Positions 32,861-41,538 of a DNA stretch of 41,538 nt are shown in pieces. The stretch is from positions 1-41,538 of the forward strand of contig CANCDR010000022.1 in the NCBI GenBank assembly GCA_947374865.1, read 5' to 3'. The notes beneath the pieces are model-generated. The model was not told where the DNA came from. It worked only from the letters and a program-made list of their open reading frames with translations, and did not search any database. This DNA is from Oxalobacteraceae bacterium (GTDB lineage Bacteria; Pseudomonadota; Gammaproteobacteria; Burkholderiales; Burkholderiaceae_D). Both the position numbers and the translations under genes were made by a program. How positions within the stretch are numbered: the first letter of the stretch is position 1; every line of letters starts with the position of its first letter.

Positions 32861-35143
32861 TTGAACGCTCACTTATCTCAAGCCATGATGAATCCAAGTC
32901 CCCAGTACGTTTTGCCTATGCACCCTTCGCAGGATGAAGAGGTCAGTATCTCGAGCTATCTCACCACATTGATCGATCACCGTCGATTGATCATTGGTGT
33001 GGCCTTGTTCGTGGCACTTCTGGCCACCATTGTGGCCTATATGATCAAGCCGGTTTATGAAAGCAATCTGTTAATTCATGTCGAAGAAGGAAGCCAGAAG
33101 GAGTCAAAAAATATCCTGGGTGATCTTAATTCCCTGTTTGAATCCAAGCCCGCCGCCTCTGCCGAAATGGAGCTGCTCCGGTCGCGTCTGGTTATTTCGC
33201 GGGCGATCGATAATCTGCGGCTATATATTCAGGCCGAGCCGAAATATTTCCCTCTCGTTGGGCGCTGGATTGCGAGTTACAGACACACGCTGGCGGCGCC
33301 AGGCATAATCGGCCTTGGCGGCTATGCCTGGGGTGCGGAAAAAATCAATGTGTCCAGATTTAATGTTCCTGAAGCCTTGCAAAATCTGCGCTTTACACTA
33401 AGCGCTGAAAAGGACGGCCAGTATCGCCTGCAGCAGTCGGATAAAAAAATCGATCTCCATGGTCGGGTTGGTATGCTGCTCGATGTCGTCACCAACGAAG
33501 GTCCGTTGGATTTAATGGTTGATCAAATCGAAGCAAATACGGGTACGCAGTTCAAGTTGGTACGTAGTTCACGATTATCGGTTATTGAAACAATTCAGAC
33601 CGGACTGCAAGTCACCGAACAAGGTAAGCAATCAGGCATCATCAGCGCCACTTTGCAGGGGGATGATGCAAAAACGGTAGGCAGTGTGCTCAATGAGATC
33701 GGCCGCGAGTACATGTTGCAAAATAGCTTTCGTAAAACCGAAGAATCGCAAAAATCCCTCGCTTTATTAGAAAAGCAAATGCCGGAGCTGAAATTACAGC
33801 TTGAGCAGTCCGAAGCGCAGCTGAATCAATTTCGACATCAACATGGCACGGTCGATTTAGGGGAAGAGGCGCGACTGTCATTGCAGCAGTCGGCAGCGAC
33901 CAAATTGCGAAAAATAGATTTGGAGCAGAAGAGGGCAGAACTGTTGAATCGATTTACGATCGATCATCCGGCAGTCATTGGTATTCAAAGTCAAATTCAT
34001 GAAATTAATAGTGAGATAAAAAGCATCACGGATCACATTCGTACCCTGCCTTCGCTGGAGCAGGAAGTCTTGCGCCTGAACCGGGATGTCAAGGTCAATA
34101 CCGATTTGTACACGGCACTTTTGAACACGGCGCAGCAGCTGCGTTTGATCAGCTTGGGTAAGAACAGTACTGTCCGGCTAGTCGATAACGCGATGGTGGC
34201 AGAAAAACCGGTCTCGCCAAATCATCCCAAGATCATCTCGCTTGGTTTCATACTGGGCTTAATGGGTGGTGTGATCGCCGCGTTTACCCGTAAGGCACTG
34301 CGCGACAAAATAGAGGATCCAAGCGAAATTGAAAAACTGATCGGCATGCCGGTATATGCGACGATTCCGCATAGCCAAATGCAGTCAGATCTATTGGATG
34401 AAGGACGCAATAAATCAAAACGATTGCCGTTGCTGGCCTGTGCCGCCTCGACCGATGTGGCGATTGAAAGCCTGCGTCACTTCCATACTGCGCTGGATTA
34501 TTCCATGCGCCACGCGAACAGCAATAGTGTGTTGATCGCCGGACCGACCTCTGGCATGGGAAAAACCTTCGTCTCGGTGAATCTGGCTGCCGTATTGGCG
34601 GCTTCCGGCAAGCGGGTCTTGCTGATCGATGCCGATTTTCGCAATGGTCATCTGCACCGCTATTTTGAACTCGGCCGGCAGTCCGGGCTGGCGGATTATT
34701 TGACGGGAAGTGTTGAGCCTGAACACATGATCCATCGCGGTGTGATTGAAAACCTTGATTTTATTCCGACGGGAAGCCTGCCGCCCAATCCTGCTGAGCT
34801 CCTCATGCGTCCTGCGCTGGGAATCTTATTACATAATTTGAGCCATCAGTACGACGTGGTCTTGATCGATGCAACACCGATTTTACCGGTAGCGGATACG
34901 CTCATCATCGGCGCGCATGTGGGGTCGATCTACATCATGACGCGGGCTGGCATGACGACGCCGGGTGAAGTGTCAGAATCTATCAAACGCCTGGTGCAGG
35001 CCGGACTATCCCCTAAGGGTGTACTGTTTAATGATCTGAAGCTTCGTCCCGGGCGATATGGCTATGGCTACAAATACGGTCAGTACCGACCAAGCCCCGC
35101 TCGTGCCAGCGTGCCGCCGATGATTGAAACGCGGCCGGCTTGA
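32861..35143 (+). CDS. Polysaccharide co-polymerase / tyrosine autokinase (Wzc/EpsB-like)
   Basis: 760-aa inner-membrane chain-length regulator with cytoplasmic BY-kinase. The frame begins at TTG 32861 with AAGG 6 nt upstream; ATG 32885 or 32888 are alternatives without a ribosome site. Order: Wzz domain with TM1 (about 40-58, IIGVALFVALLATIVAYMI), periplasmic coiled coil (about 290-400), GNVR-like region, TM2 (about 455-478), kinase domain. Walker A GPTSGMGKT is at 561-569, Walker A' VLLIDADFR and Walker B DVVLIDATPI follow. The C-terminal tail is tyrosine-rich (YGYGYKYGQY), the usual autophosphorylation cluster. It controls polymerisation and export with the OMA protein upstream. Confidence 0.95.
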   Translation: MNAHLSQAMMNPSPQYVLPMHPSQDEEVSISSYLTTLIDHRRLIIGVALFVALLATIVAYMIKPVYESNLLIHVEEGSQKESKNILGDLNSLFESKPAASAEMELLRSRLVISRAIDNLRLYIQAEPKYFPLVGRWIASYRHTLAAPGIIGLGGYAWGAEKINVSRFNVPEALQNLRFTLSAEKDGQYRLQQSDKKIDLHGRVGMLLDVVTNEGPLDLMVDQIEANTGTQFKLVRSSRLSVIETIQTGLQVTEQGKQSGIISATLQGDDAKTVGSVLNEIGREYMLQNSFRKTEESQKSLALLEKQMPELKLQLEQSEAQLNQFRHQHGTVDLGEEARLSLQQSAATKLRKIDLEQKRAELLNRFTIDHPAVIGIQSQIHEINSEIKSITDHIRTLPSLEQEVLRLNRDVKVNTDLYTALLNTAQQLRLISLGKNSTVRLVDNAMVAEKPVSPNHPKIISLGFILGLMGGVIAAFTRKALRDKIEDPSEIEKLIGMPVYATIPHSQMQSDLLDEGRNKSKRLPLLACAASTDVAIESLRHFHTALDYSMRHANSNSVLIAGPTSGMGKTFVSVNLAAVLAASGKRVLLIDADFRNGHLHRYFELGRQSGLADYLTGSVEPEHMIHRGVIENLDFIPTGSLPPNPAELLMRPALGILLHNLSHQYDVVLIDATPILPVADTLIIGAHVGSIYIMTRAGMTTPGEVSESIKRLVQAGLSPKGVLFNDLKLRPGRYGYGYKYGQYRPSPARASVPPMIETRPA

Positions 35144-35171
35144 GCCGTATCGCTATCAGAATAAAGAACCT

Positions 35172-36260
35172 ATGTCTCAATTAGTCACGCAGGAAGATGG
35201 CGTCAAAATACGATGCTACGAACGGGCGATGCCGGAATTTGTCGACGCCGAATTAGAACGGCTGTATGCCAGCAGTTACGCCTCGCTTTCGCAAATGCGC
35301 ATTTATCATCGCGGTGCGCCGCCGATGACCTATGTGGCGAGTCAGGCAGGACGACCTATTGCCGTTTTGATGTTCCGGATCGAGCAAAATCAGATCCATG
35401 TTTTAAATGAGGTCATTCTCATCAGCGCCATCGAAATTGAACGCTTCGTGGCCTATGTTTTTGCCCACTGGCGGCAGGCGCAGGCGGTATTGTTTCGTGC
35501 TATTCGAACTCAGCTTACTTCGTTCTCGTATATTTTTCAGAGGATCAATCATCTCGAAGATATTATCCTGACTTTGCCTGTGACCGAGCAGGCGTATCTG
35601 GCGCGCCTGGGGAAAAATACGCGCAGAAATTTACGTCGTTATGGCGATCGTCTGCGCGAAAAATTCCCGCACTATGTCTTTACGATGATGCACGCAGAAG
35701 CGATTACGGCAGCGTGTTTTAATCAAGTGATCGAATTAAACCGTCTGCGTATGGTGGAAAAAAATAAGCATTCCGCCTACGATGCGCAGTCGTCCGATGC
35801 CCTTTTCCGCCACGTCCGGCAGTGCGGACTGGTCGCGATGATTGTAATTGACGGGCGTATTTGTGCCGGTGCAATTGGTGTTCGATCGGGGCACAATTTC
35901 TTCCTGAAAGTGATTGCGCATGATCCGGCATTTGATGCTTACTCGCTCGGCATGCTATGTTGTTACCAAACGATTGTGTCCTGTATTGCACAGGGCGATC
36001 GTGAATTTCATTTTCTTTGGGGGGAATACCATTACAAATATTCCCTGGGTGGTGAGCATCATCCCTTGGATAATTTGATTTTTTATCGTTCCCCATATCA
36101 TTTTATTCGTCAGGCTACTTTGGCGCTGGATATTGCACGTCGAGGGATTGCGCGGCGTTTGCATCTCTGGCTAAAGAGTCAGCAAAGGCAAAGGGGAAAA
36201 TTATTCCATCTTTTTGAAACGATGAAAAATTTACGCATCATTTTCGCTAATTTATTCTGA
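35172..36260 (+). CDS. FemAB/GNAT-like acyltransferase (Acetyltransf_6 type), copy 1
   Basis: 362 aa from ATG 35172; the frame is open from TTG 35124, but that would overlap the kinase gene without reason. The N-terminal half has AELERLYASSYASLSQMRIYH; the C-terminal half has the acyltransferase-6 (BioF2-like) signature: LARLGKNTRRNLRRYGDRL, MIVIDGRICAGAIGVRSG, and FLWGEYHYKYSLGG ending with NLIFYRSPYHF. Members of this fold transfer acyl or aminoacyl groups and are frequent in EPS clusters, where modification of sugars or lipid-linked precursors is suspected. Substrate not readable. The next gene is a diverged paralogue. Confidence 0.88.
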   Translation: MSQLVTQEDGVKIRCYERAMPEFVDAELERLYASSYASLSQMRIYHRGAPPMTYVASQAGRPIAVLMFRIEQNQIHVLNEVILISAIEIERFVAYVFAHWRQAQAVLFRAIRTQLTSFSYIFQRINHLEDIILTLPVTEQAYLARLGKNTRRNLRRYGDRLREKFPHYVFTMMHAEAITAACFNQVIELNRLRMVEKNKHSAYDAQSSDALFRHVRQCGLVAMIVIDGRICAGAIGVRSGHNFFLKVIAHDPAFDAYSLGMLCCYQTIVSCIAQGDREFHFLWGEYHYKYSLGGEHHPLDNLIFYRSPYHFIRQATLALDIARRGIARRLHLWLKSQQRQRGKLFHLFETMKNLRIIFANLF

Positions 36261-36269
36261 TCGAACAGT

Positions 36270-37373
36270 GTGGATATTGACGCGCATTCGGAGCCAGCAG
36301 TCGTGATTAGTTGGCATGAGAATACCATCCCTGACTTTGCTGAAGCAGAACTTGAGCGACTCTATCAAAGCATCTTTTCATCGATGGCCATGTTGCGGAT
36401 CTATGATTCAAGCGCTCAAATTAGTACCTATGTCGCGCGTAAGGGACCACGGGTGATTGCTCTTTTATTATGTCGCCGCGATCACGGCAGGCTCAGTGTA
36501 TGCAATGAAGTGGTACAGCTTGCACCGCAAGAAATCAGTCGCTTTAGTCAATATATTTTTCAGCGCTTTCCCGCTACCTCGGCGATTACCTTTCGGGCTT
36601 TGGAATGCGCGCCGCTTTCACTGCCTTTTCCAAGCCAGCGCTTTAATGCGCTCGAAGATATTGTTTTACGATTACCTGGGAGCGTTGAGGACTACTTGTC
36701 CCGACTGGGAAAATCTACCCGCGCTACGATTCGTGGCTACATGAATCGCTTACTGCGTGCTTTTCCATCCTACAGGTGTGAGATAAGCGAAGCGCAGGCG
36801 ATTTGCGAACAGGATGTGCGCAGCATTATCGGATTACATCTGCAAAGGATGGCGCAAAAAAATCGCGTGACGACTCTGGATGCGGATGAAATCAATCGGA
36901 TTATTCAGCTCAGCCAGGACTGCGGCTTGGTCGGCACCATTGTTTTAGACGACAAAATTTGTGCAGGTTTCATCAGCTATCGTATGGGCGCACATTATTT
37001 TATGAATATTTGTGCGCACGATCCACACTATGAACAATATCGTCTGGGTACCTTGTCGGGCTTTATCAATATTAGCGAATGCATTCGTCGCGGAGGGCAG
37101 GAATGCCATTTATTATGGGGGCAGCATGACTATAAGTACCGCTTCCTTGGTGAGCAGCGGGATCTGGATAATCTGACCATTTACCGCTCAGTTATCGCCA
37201 TGCTTAAAAATTTTGGTCTTGTAGCGCGCATGAGTCGGGAGGGATGCTGGCGATTCGTGCACGTTCAGTTACGGAAGCTACGCCATCGTTCAGGCACTCT
37301 GTGGCAGACCATGCATCGGCAGGGAACAAAAAATATGCAGCAGCTTAAGCGTTTTTTTCACCATGCTGATTGA
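36270..37373 (+). CDS. FemAB/GNAT-like acyltransferase (Acetyltransf_6 type), copy 2
   Basis: 367 aa from GTG 36270, 9 nt after the stop of copy 1. It aligns with copy 1 along its length: IPDFAEAELERLYQSIFSSMAMLRIYD, LSRLGKSTRATIRGYMNRLLRAFP, TIVLDDKICAGFISYRMG, LLWGQHDYKYRFLGEQRDLDNLTIYRS. The shared start, core and end but low identity indicate an old tandem duplication with separate substrates rather than a recent copy. Its end overlaps the GMC oxidoreductase start by 11 nt, so it is co-transcribed. Confidence 0.88.
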   Translation: MDIDAHSEPAVVISWHENTIPDFAEAELERLYQSIFSSMAMLRIYDSSAQISTYVARKGPRVIALLLCRRDHGRLSVCNEVVQLAPQEISRFSQYIFQRFPATSAITFRALECAPLSLPFPSQRFNALEDIVLRLPGSVEDYLSRLGKSTRATIRGYMNRLLRAFPSYRCEISEAQAICEQDVRSIIGLHLQRMAQKNRVTTLDADEINRIIQLSQDCGLVGTIVLDDKICAGFISYRMGAHYFMNICAHDPHYEQYRLGTLSGFINISECIRRGGQECHLLWGQHDYKYRFLGEQRDLDNLTIYRSVIAMLKNFGLVARMSREGCWRFVHVQLRKLRHRSGTLWQTMHRQGTKNMQQLKRFFHHAD

Positions 37374-39030
37374 CGCGCGAAGCCTGCCGCAGGCTACAGT
37401 GATTAATGCCGCAGTATGTATTATTGGCGGTGGTGTGGCCGGTATTACGCTTGCAAGAGAATTAGAACGCTCGGGAATCGACACGGTCTTGCTTGAAAGT
37501 GGCGGCGTCGAAGCCGATGATGTCACGCGCGATTTATATCGCGGTGATTCAACGGGCTTGCCATATCTGTTCGCTGATGGCTGTCGGAGCCGTTATCTTG
37601 GCGGGAGTAGTAACTGCTGGGGCGGCTGGTGCAGACCGCTTGATCCGTGGGATTTTGAAGCACGAAAATGGATCCCGCATAGCGGCTGGCCATTCGGCTA
37701 CCAGGAGCTGGCACCTTATTATGTGCGGACCCATGCGGTGCTGCGATTGGGTCCGGACAATTATGATCCGCACTTTTGGGAACAGTCGATCGGACGGCGC
37801 GATGTGCGGCGCATTCCGCTCGTAAGCGGCAAGGTCCGCGACACCATTTCGCAGTTCAGCCCGCCGGCGCGCTTTGGCAAACTGTATCGCAAGGAATTGA
37901 AGAATGCACGGCATGTGCGGGTGCTGTTACATGCTAACGTCGTTAATATTGACTGCCATCGCGATGGCACCAGGGCGACACAGGTCGCTGTCCGCACACT
38001 TTCAGGCCGGGCGATCAATGTTCAGGCACAACAGTTTGTGCTGGCCGCTGGCGGGATTGAAAATCCACGTTTGTTATTGAGCTCCAATCAGGTACACAAG
38101 CAAGGCTTGGGCAATACGAATGATCTGGTGGGGCGCTATTTTATGGATCATCCCCGCATCATGACGGGGTGTATTCGCTTCGCGACAGCCTGGTCGCGCA
38201 ATAAACTGTATGACATTAAATACCACTACCATAACTCGGCCGTATCGGCGCATGGCACACGGATCGCCTCGCAATTAGCCTTGCAGCCGGAAGTATTGCA
38301 AAAAGAAGGCCTGCTCAATGCGCGGGTCTGGTTTTGTTCGATGTTTCATGGTGAGGGCAGTGAAGGAGCGATGGCACTCTATCGCTGTAAGCAGGCGCTG
38401 CTGAAAAAAGAGCAGCCGGGCTGGCATCTGGGACGCGATATGGCGACCATGCTGTCGCAGCCGGTGAATACATTTTTATATGGTTTCACCCGCTTGGCGC
38501 AGCCACGCGCTTTGATTCGTCAGGTACGTTTTCAGTGCATCGTCGAACCGGCGCCCGATCCAGAAAGTCGGGTGCAGCTCTCGCGCAGTAAATTTGATCA
38601 GCTGGGCATGCCGCGCGTTGAGGTTCACTGGCAGCTAGGCGAGAACGTCAAGCGCAGCTTTGACCGCAGCCTGACCCACATCGCCAATGATCTGCGTCAG
38701 AGCGGTGTGGCTGAGATTGCGCTGGATACACCCCTTGAGGGCCGAGACTGGCCGGCAGATTTGGCGCCGGAAGGTACCTGGCATCATATGGGAACGACCC
38801 GCATGCATGATTCGCCTAAACAGGGTGTGGTCGATCGGCATGGCTGTGTGCACGGGATGTCGAACTTGTATGTGGCGGGTAGTTCCGTTTTTCCGACGGC
38901 GGGGGCGAATTTTCCGACCATCACGATCGTGGCGCTGGCGCTGCGTCTGGCCGACCACCTGCGAGAAAAACTTCGCGTGCCTCGTGCCAACGAATATGCT
39001 TCCAAGGGGGCGACTTCGGCCTTAAGTTAG
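37363..39030 (+). CDS. GMC-type FAD-dependent oxidoreductase
   Basis: 555-aa flavoprotein oxidising an alcohol group. The N-terminal dinucleotide motif is IIGGGVAGITLARELERSG with VLLESGG for the adenosine ribose. SSNCWGGWCRPLDPWDFE is the FAD-covering loop, and the C-terminus has the GMC_C signature: WHHMGTTRMHDSPKQGVVD with the catalytic His-His region and LYVAGSSVFPTAGANFPT. No signal peptide, so cytoplasmic. The overlap with the upstream acyltransferase (11 nt) places it in the EPS operon; it may oxidise a sugar or polyol moiety before export, but the substrate is unknown. Confidence 0.92.
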   Translation: MLIDARSLPQATVINAAVCIIGGGVAGITLARELERSGIDTVLLESGGVEADDVTRDLYRGDSTGLPYLFADGCRSRYLGGSSNCWGGWCRPLDPWDFEARKWIPHSGWPFGYQELAPYYVRTHAVLRLGPDNYDPHFWEQSIGRRDVRRIPLVSGKVRDTISQFSPPARFGKLYRKELKNARHVRVLLHANVVNIDCHRDGTRATQVAVRTLSGRAINVQAQQFVLAAGGIENPRLLLSSNQVHKQGLGNTNDLVGRYFMDHPRIMTGCIRFATAWSRNKLYDIKYHYHNSAVSAHGTRIASQLALQPEVLQKEGLLNARVWFCSMFHGEGSEGAMALYRCKQALLKKEQPGWHLGRDMATMLSQPVNTFLYGFTRLAQPRALIRQVRFQCIVEPAPDPESRVQLSRSKFDQLGMPRVEVHWQLGENVKRSFDRSLTHIANDLRQSGVAEIALDTPLEGRDWPADLAPEGTWHHMGTTRMHDSPKQGVVDRHGCVHGMSNLYVAGSSVFPTAGANFPTITIVALALRLADHLREKLRVPRANEYASKGATSALS

Positions 39031-39330
39031 TCACTATTTCTTGCCAAATTCGTCTCATCCCTCAGCCCCCTGAGCCTTTCATTGAGCTACCTTTTCATTT
39101 GGACGCGCATGCCAAACCTTGCGTTTCTTTTCTCACACATTTCCACATTTTAAAATTCCACTCGGAACCTTTTCCCGCAAAGTAAGGTCTGTATCTTCGG
39201 TGCACATCTTTTCCCTTGCGTAAGTCGGCTATCGCCAGCCACCTCATCGCGTAATTCAACCGGAATCAAAAAAATCATCACTCACTGATGATGGATGGGC
39301 ACCGCTTTTTCAACTTTGCGGGAGCTTCTC
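39031..39330. other. Leader region upstream of the GH16 gene
   Basis: About 300 bp, pyrimidine-rich on the plus strand. A small hairpin CTCAG-CCCC-CTGAG (39061-39074) follows the GMC gene and may be a weak terminator or attenuator. A perfect palindrome ATCATCA-CTCAC-TGATGAT (39274-39292) lies about 40 bp before the likely start codon and could be an operator or a translation-controlling hairpin. No gene seen. Confidence 0.45.
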
Positions 39331-41097
39331 TTGAATCGAATGACTTATTCACTTCTTACTGCATTCACGCTGTCCCTGGCGGGCTGTGGTGGTAGTGGCC
39401 AAAATATGGCTGCGCTGGATGCGGCCTCGGGTCCGGTGGCATTGGGCGCGCCAACGCAGCTCGATTTTACTGCTGTGGTGGGAGACGCATCGACGCCAGT
39501 CAACAACGGCACTCCAGCGACAGTGGCGATGGACAGCACGAGCGCTAGCGATGGCGCAACCTTAGTACCTCAGCTGGCAGCAAGCGTGACGGTCGTTGAC
39601 GGCCCGAGTGGTCAGCTCGCCAGCGACTATGTGCTGAAGTTTTCAGAAGACTTTAATGCCCCATTGGATGCGGCGCGCTGGAATAAACACATCTGGTATG
39701 AGGCCGATAATCCGACGACAAACTATAAGGTGGAAAACGGTGCTTTGAAAATGTGGCCGCAAACGGACGCGAGCGGGAAGTTCTTTAATCGCACCTTTGA
39801 TACCGATGGCCATTACACCCAGACCTATGGCTTTTTTGAAATCGAAGCCCGGCTACCGAAGGGCAAGGGAACCCAACCGGCTTTCTGGCTCTTGAATCAT
39901 GACACCGCCAAACGGCCTGAAATCGACATCCTGAAAGCCATGCCCGGAGCTTCCGGATGGGGCAGTCTGGGTAGCGATAATGTCTGGCGTCCGACGGCGT
40001 ATGGTCCTGGATCGTGGATTGATGGGAATCAGCAGGCAGGATTTTCGCTCATCAAAACAACGGATTTATCCGCCTCATTTCACAAATATGGCCTACGTTG
40101 GGAAAAGAACAAACAGACTTTTTACCTGGATGGTAAAGACGTCTATTCAGTCAACGTGACACAGGCGACCCCGATGTATATTCTGCTCGATCTCTGGTTT
40201 GGCGGCGCTGCCGGAACGCCGGATGCCAGCCTGAGTAAAGGTGTTGGGAATGCGTTCGAAGTCAATTATGTCAAGACCTGGCAATTTAAGTCGGGGACCG
40301 GGATGGCGCCGGTGCCTGCGCCAACGCCGGTGCCGACGCCGACGCCAGTGCCAACGCCAGCGCCAGCGCCTGCACCTGCACCTGCACCATCAACCGAAGT
40401 CATGGCACCATTTGGTCAGGATGCTTCGCGCTTTACATTGTCGTTTAGCGAGGAATTCAATGCGCCATTAAACAGCGCTCGTTGGAATGACAAAATCTGG
40501 TACGAGGACGCGCCAGCGACCAAGAACTATACGGTAGAAAATGGCAGTCTGAAAATTTGGCCGGAGCGTGACGCGAATGGTAAATTCTTTAACCGTACCA
40601 TTGATACCGACGGTAAGTACTATCAAACCTATGGCTATTTTGAAATTCAGGCCAAACTACCAAAGGGGAAAGGGACCTGGCCGGCATTTTGGCTCTTTAA
40701 TCATATCGGTAACCGACGTCCTGAAATCGATGTGATGGAGGCTTATGCAGGTGGTCCGACACCGTGGGGAAAAATCGTCAATGGCGTGAGTGTGCCTACC
40801 ATGTACGCTTCAACGATCTGGCAGGATGCCACGGTGCAGGCGGGGATGGTGAAGGTGCCGACTGACGATTTGTCTGCCGACTTTCATCGCTACGGCTTGA
40901 AGTGGGAGCCGAGTAAGCTGACTTTCTACTTCGATGGCAAACAGGTCTATGAACTCGCGGTGACTTTCAACGATCCGATGTACCTCATGCTCGATCTGTG
41001 GTTCGGCAGTGCCAGTGGCACAGCCGATAACAGCACCCCGACGGGTAAAGGCAATTCGTATGAAGTCAATTACTTACGCGCTTGGAAGCTGAAATAA
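39331..41097 (+). CDS. Secreted lipoprotein with two GH16 domains, N-terminal one catalytically degenerate
   Basis: About 588 aa. The start is probably TTG 39331, which has GGAG 6 nt upstream; the frame opens at ATG 39295, and ATG 39340 is also possible. The lipobox is LAGCGG. Two GH16 domains (about 115-330 and 378-600, numbered from 39295) are joined by a Pro-Ala/Thr linker. The second has the intact catalytic motif EIDVME (E477 nucleophile, E482 acid/base). The first reads EIDILK, so K214 (codon AAA, 39934-39936) replaces the acid/base glutamate. Both keep the surrounding fold: FNRT, TYGFFEIEARLPKGKG or TYGYFEIQAKLPKGKG, and FYLDGKDVY or FYFDGKQVY. The beta-bulge ExDxxE type resembles agarases and carrageenases. 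Encoded in an EPS locus, it probably trims or releases the polymer. Confidence 0.93.
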   Translation: MNRMTYSLLTAFTLSLAGCGGSGQNMAALDAASGPVALGAPTQLDFTAVVGDASTPVNNGTPATVAMDSTSASDGATLVPQLAASVTVVDGPSGQLASDYVLKFSEDFNAPLDAARWNKHIWYEADNPTTNYKVENGALKMWPQTDASGKFFNRTFDTDGHYTQTYGFFEIEARLPKGKGTQPAFWLLNHDTAKRPEIDILKAMPGASGWGSLGSDNVWRPTAYGPGSWIDGNQQAGFSLIKTTDLSASFHKYGLRWEKNKQTFYLDGKDVYSVNVTQATPMYILLDLWFGGAAGTPDASLSKGVGNAFEVNYVKTWQFKSGTGMAPVPAPTPVPTPTPVPTPAPAPAPAPAPSTEVMAPFGQDASRFTLSFSEEFNAPLNSARWNDKIWYEDAPATKNYTVENGSLKIWPERDANGKFFNRTIDTDGKYYQTYGYFEIQAKLPKGKGTWPAFWLFNHIGNRRPEIDVMEAYAGGPTPWGKIVNGVSVPTMYASTIWQDATVQAGMVKVPTDDLSADFHRYGLKWEPSKLTFYFDGKQVYELAVTFNDPMYLMLDLWFGSASGTADNSTPTGKGNSYEVNYLRAWKLK

Positions 41098-41156
41098 GGG
41101 TATCCAAAAGCGTAACAATGAACGCCTAAAAAATACATAAGCGCATGCGCAAATTG

Positions 41157-41188
41157 GGGCCGGCAATCATCTTGCCGGCCCTTTTTTT
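41157..41188 (+). terminator. Strong intrinsic terminator after the GH16 gene
   Basis: Ten-bp stem GGGCCGGCAA / TTGCCGGCCC, loop TCATC, then seven T. It ends the plus-strand EPS transcript. On the minus strand it lies just beyond the stop of the glycosyltransferase but lacks a T tract. Confidence 0.92.
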
Positions 41189-41538
41189 CAGGTCTCGCGC
41201 TGATATCGCCATTCTTTCAATATCTGCCGCATAAAGCCAAGCACGAACAAGGTATTGGTCGTTGCATACCGTTTTAATAAGCGGCGCGGTTCTGCCAACA
41301 GGCGGTAGAGCCATTCAAGTCCATGCGCCTGCCACCACAGCGGTGCCCGACGCAGCACGCCGGCATGATAATCAAAGGCGGCACCAACACCGACCATGAC
41401 GGCATTGATACGGCCGCGGTGACTGGCCATCCATTCTTCCTGCTTAGGGCAGCCGAGACTGACCAAGACCACCTGTGCGCCGCTTCGATTGATAAAGTCG
41501 ACTTCCGCCGCATCTTCTGCTGCCGTGAGCGAACGATA
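41188..41538 (-). CDS. WecG/TagA/CpsF-family glycosyltransferase, N-terminus cut by window edge
   Basis: Last 116 codons of a gene read from the window edge to TGA at 41190-41188. The GT26 signature is clear: EVDFINRSGAQVVLVSLGCPKQEEWM, with the conserved G-x-P-x-Q-E-x-W, then AVMVGVGAAFDYHAG and RAPLWWQAHGLEWLYRLLAEPRRLLKRY. These enzymes transfer a sugar (for example N-acetylmannosaminuronate or glucosyl) to a lipid-linked precursor during surface-polysaccharide assembly. It converges with the EPS genes and is likely a part of the same locus transcribed from the other side. Confidence 0.93.
   Translation of the reverse strand, partial: YRSLTAAEDAAEVDFINRSGAQVVLVSLGCPKQEEWMASHRGRINAVMVGVGAAFDYHAGVLRRAPLWWQAHGLEWLYRLLAEPRRLLKRYATTNTLFVLGFMRQILKEWRYQRET

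Noticed and set aside
35172..37373. Recent duplication of the two acyltransferase genes
   Set aside because: The copies align in layout and motifs, but most residues differ, so the duplication is old and no DNA-level direct repeat is visible.

Overview
The window looks like chromosomal DNA of a betaproteobacterium, most plausibly Burkholderiales/Oxalobacteraceae (Undibacterium-like). This rests on the protein families present: TctC/Bug substrate-binding proteins, an EpsA/EpsB-like polysaccharide export pair, the two-photolyase operon, and moderate GC by eye. The genus is an inference. Genes are dense and intact on both strands, and no phage, integrase, CRISPR array or complete insertion sequence was seen.

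Region 1 (1-17.9 kb) is housekeeping and peptide turnover. It holds a secreted COG4798-type methyltransferase (cut by the left edge), a PAS-PAS-GGDEF-EAL cyclic-di-GMP protein, a translationally coupled M1 metallopeptidase + DUF6702 pair, an M24 Xaa-Pro aminopeptidase, L-aspartate oxidase (nadB), two exported M20 peptidases and an S46 dipeptidyl-peptidase. Inside it is a compact minus-strand light-repair operon: M20 peptidase, a 57-aa DUF2256 zinc-finger-like protein (GTG start, overlapping the next gene by 4 nt), a class I photolyase/cryptochrome, and an iron-sulphur (6-4)-type photolyase whose four Fe-S cysteines and His-His pair keep the spacing I recall for Agrobacterium PhrB.

Region 2 (18.0-24.3 kb, plus strand) is an aromatic-acid catabolic cluster: Rieske oxygenase alpha and beta subunits, a Rieske ferredoxin, a LigW-like amidohydrolase-fold decarboxylase, a TctC binding protein, a class II aldolase-type protein (the family of PhtC/CmtD decarboxylases) and a second TctC protein. 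There is no reductase, dihydrodiol dehydrogenase, ring-cleavage enzyme, regulator or TctAB membrane component nearby. The combination does not match a textbook operon that I recognise and is my main candidate for an undescribed pathway. A possible REP/RAYT relic lies just upstream, and an 11-bp tandem repeat sits inside the cluster.

Region 3 (24.5-31.5 kb) holds a small lipoprotein, a large Pro-Thr-linked lipoprotein of the alpha/beta-hydrolase domain family, an initiator tRNA with its promoter and terminator, a small HTH-like protein, a 67-aa unknown protein and a YbbP-like FtsX permease.

Region 4 (31.7 kb to the end) is an exopolysaccharide locus: outer-membrane export lipoprotein, Wzc/EpsB-type tyrosine autokinase, two tandem FemAB/GNAT-like acyltransferases, a GMC-type flavin oxidoreductase, and a secreted double-domain GH16 glycosidase whose first domain has lost the acid/base glutamate. 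A converging WecG/TagA/CpsF glycosyltransferase is cut by the right edge.
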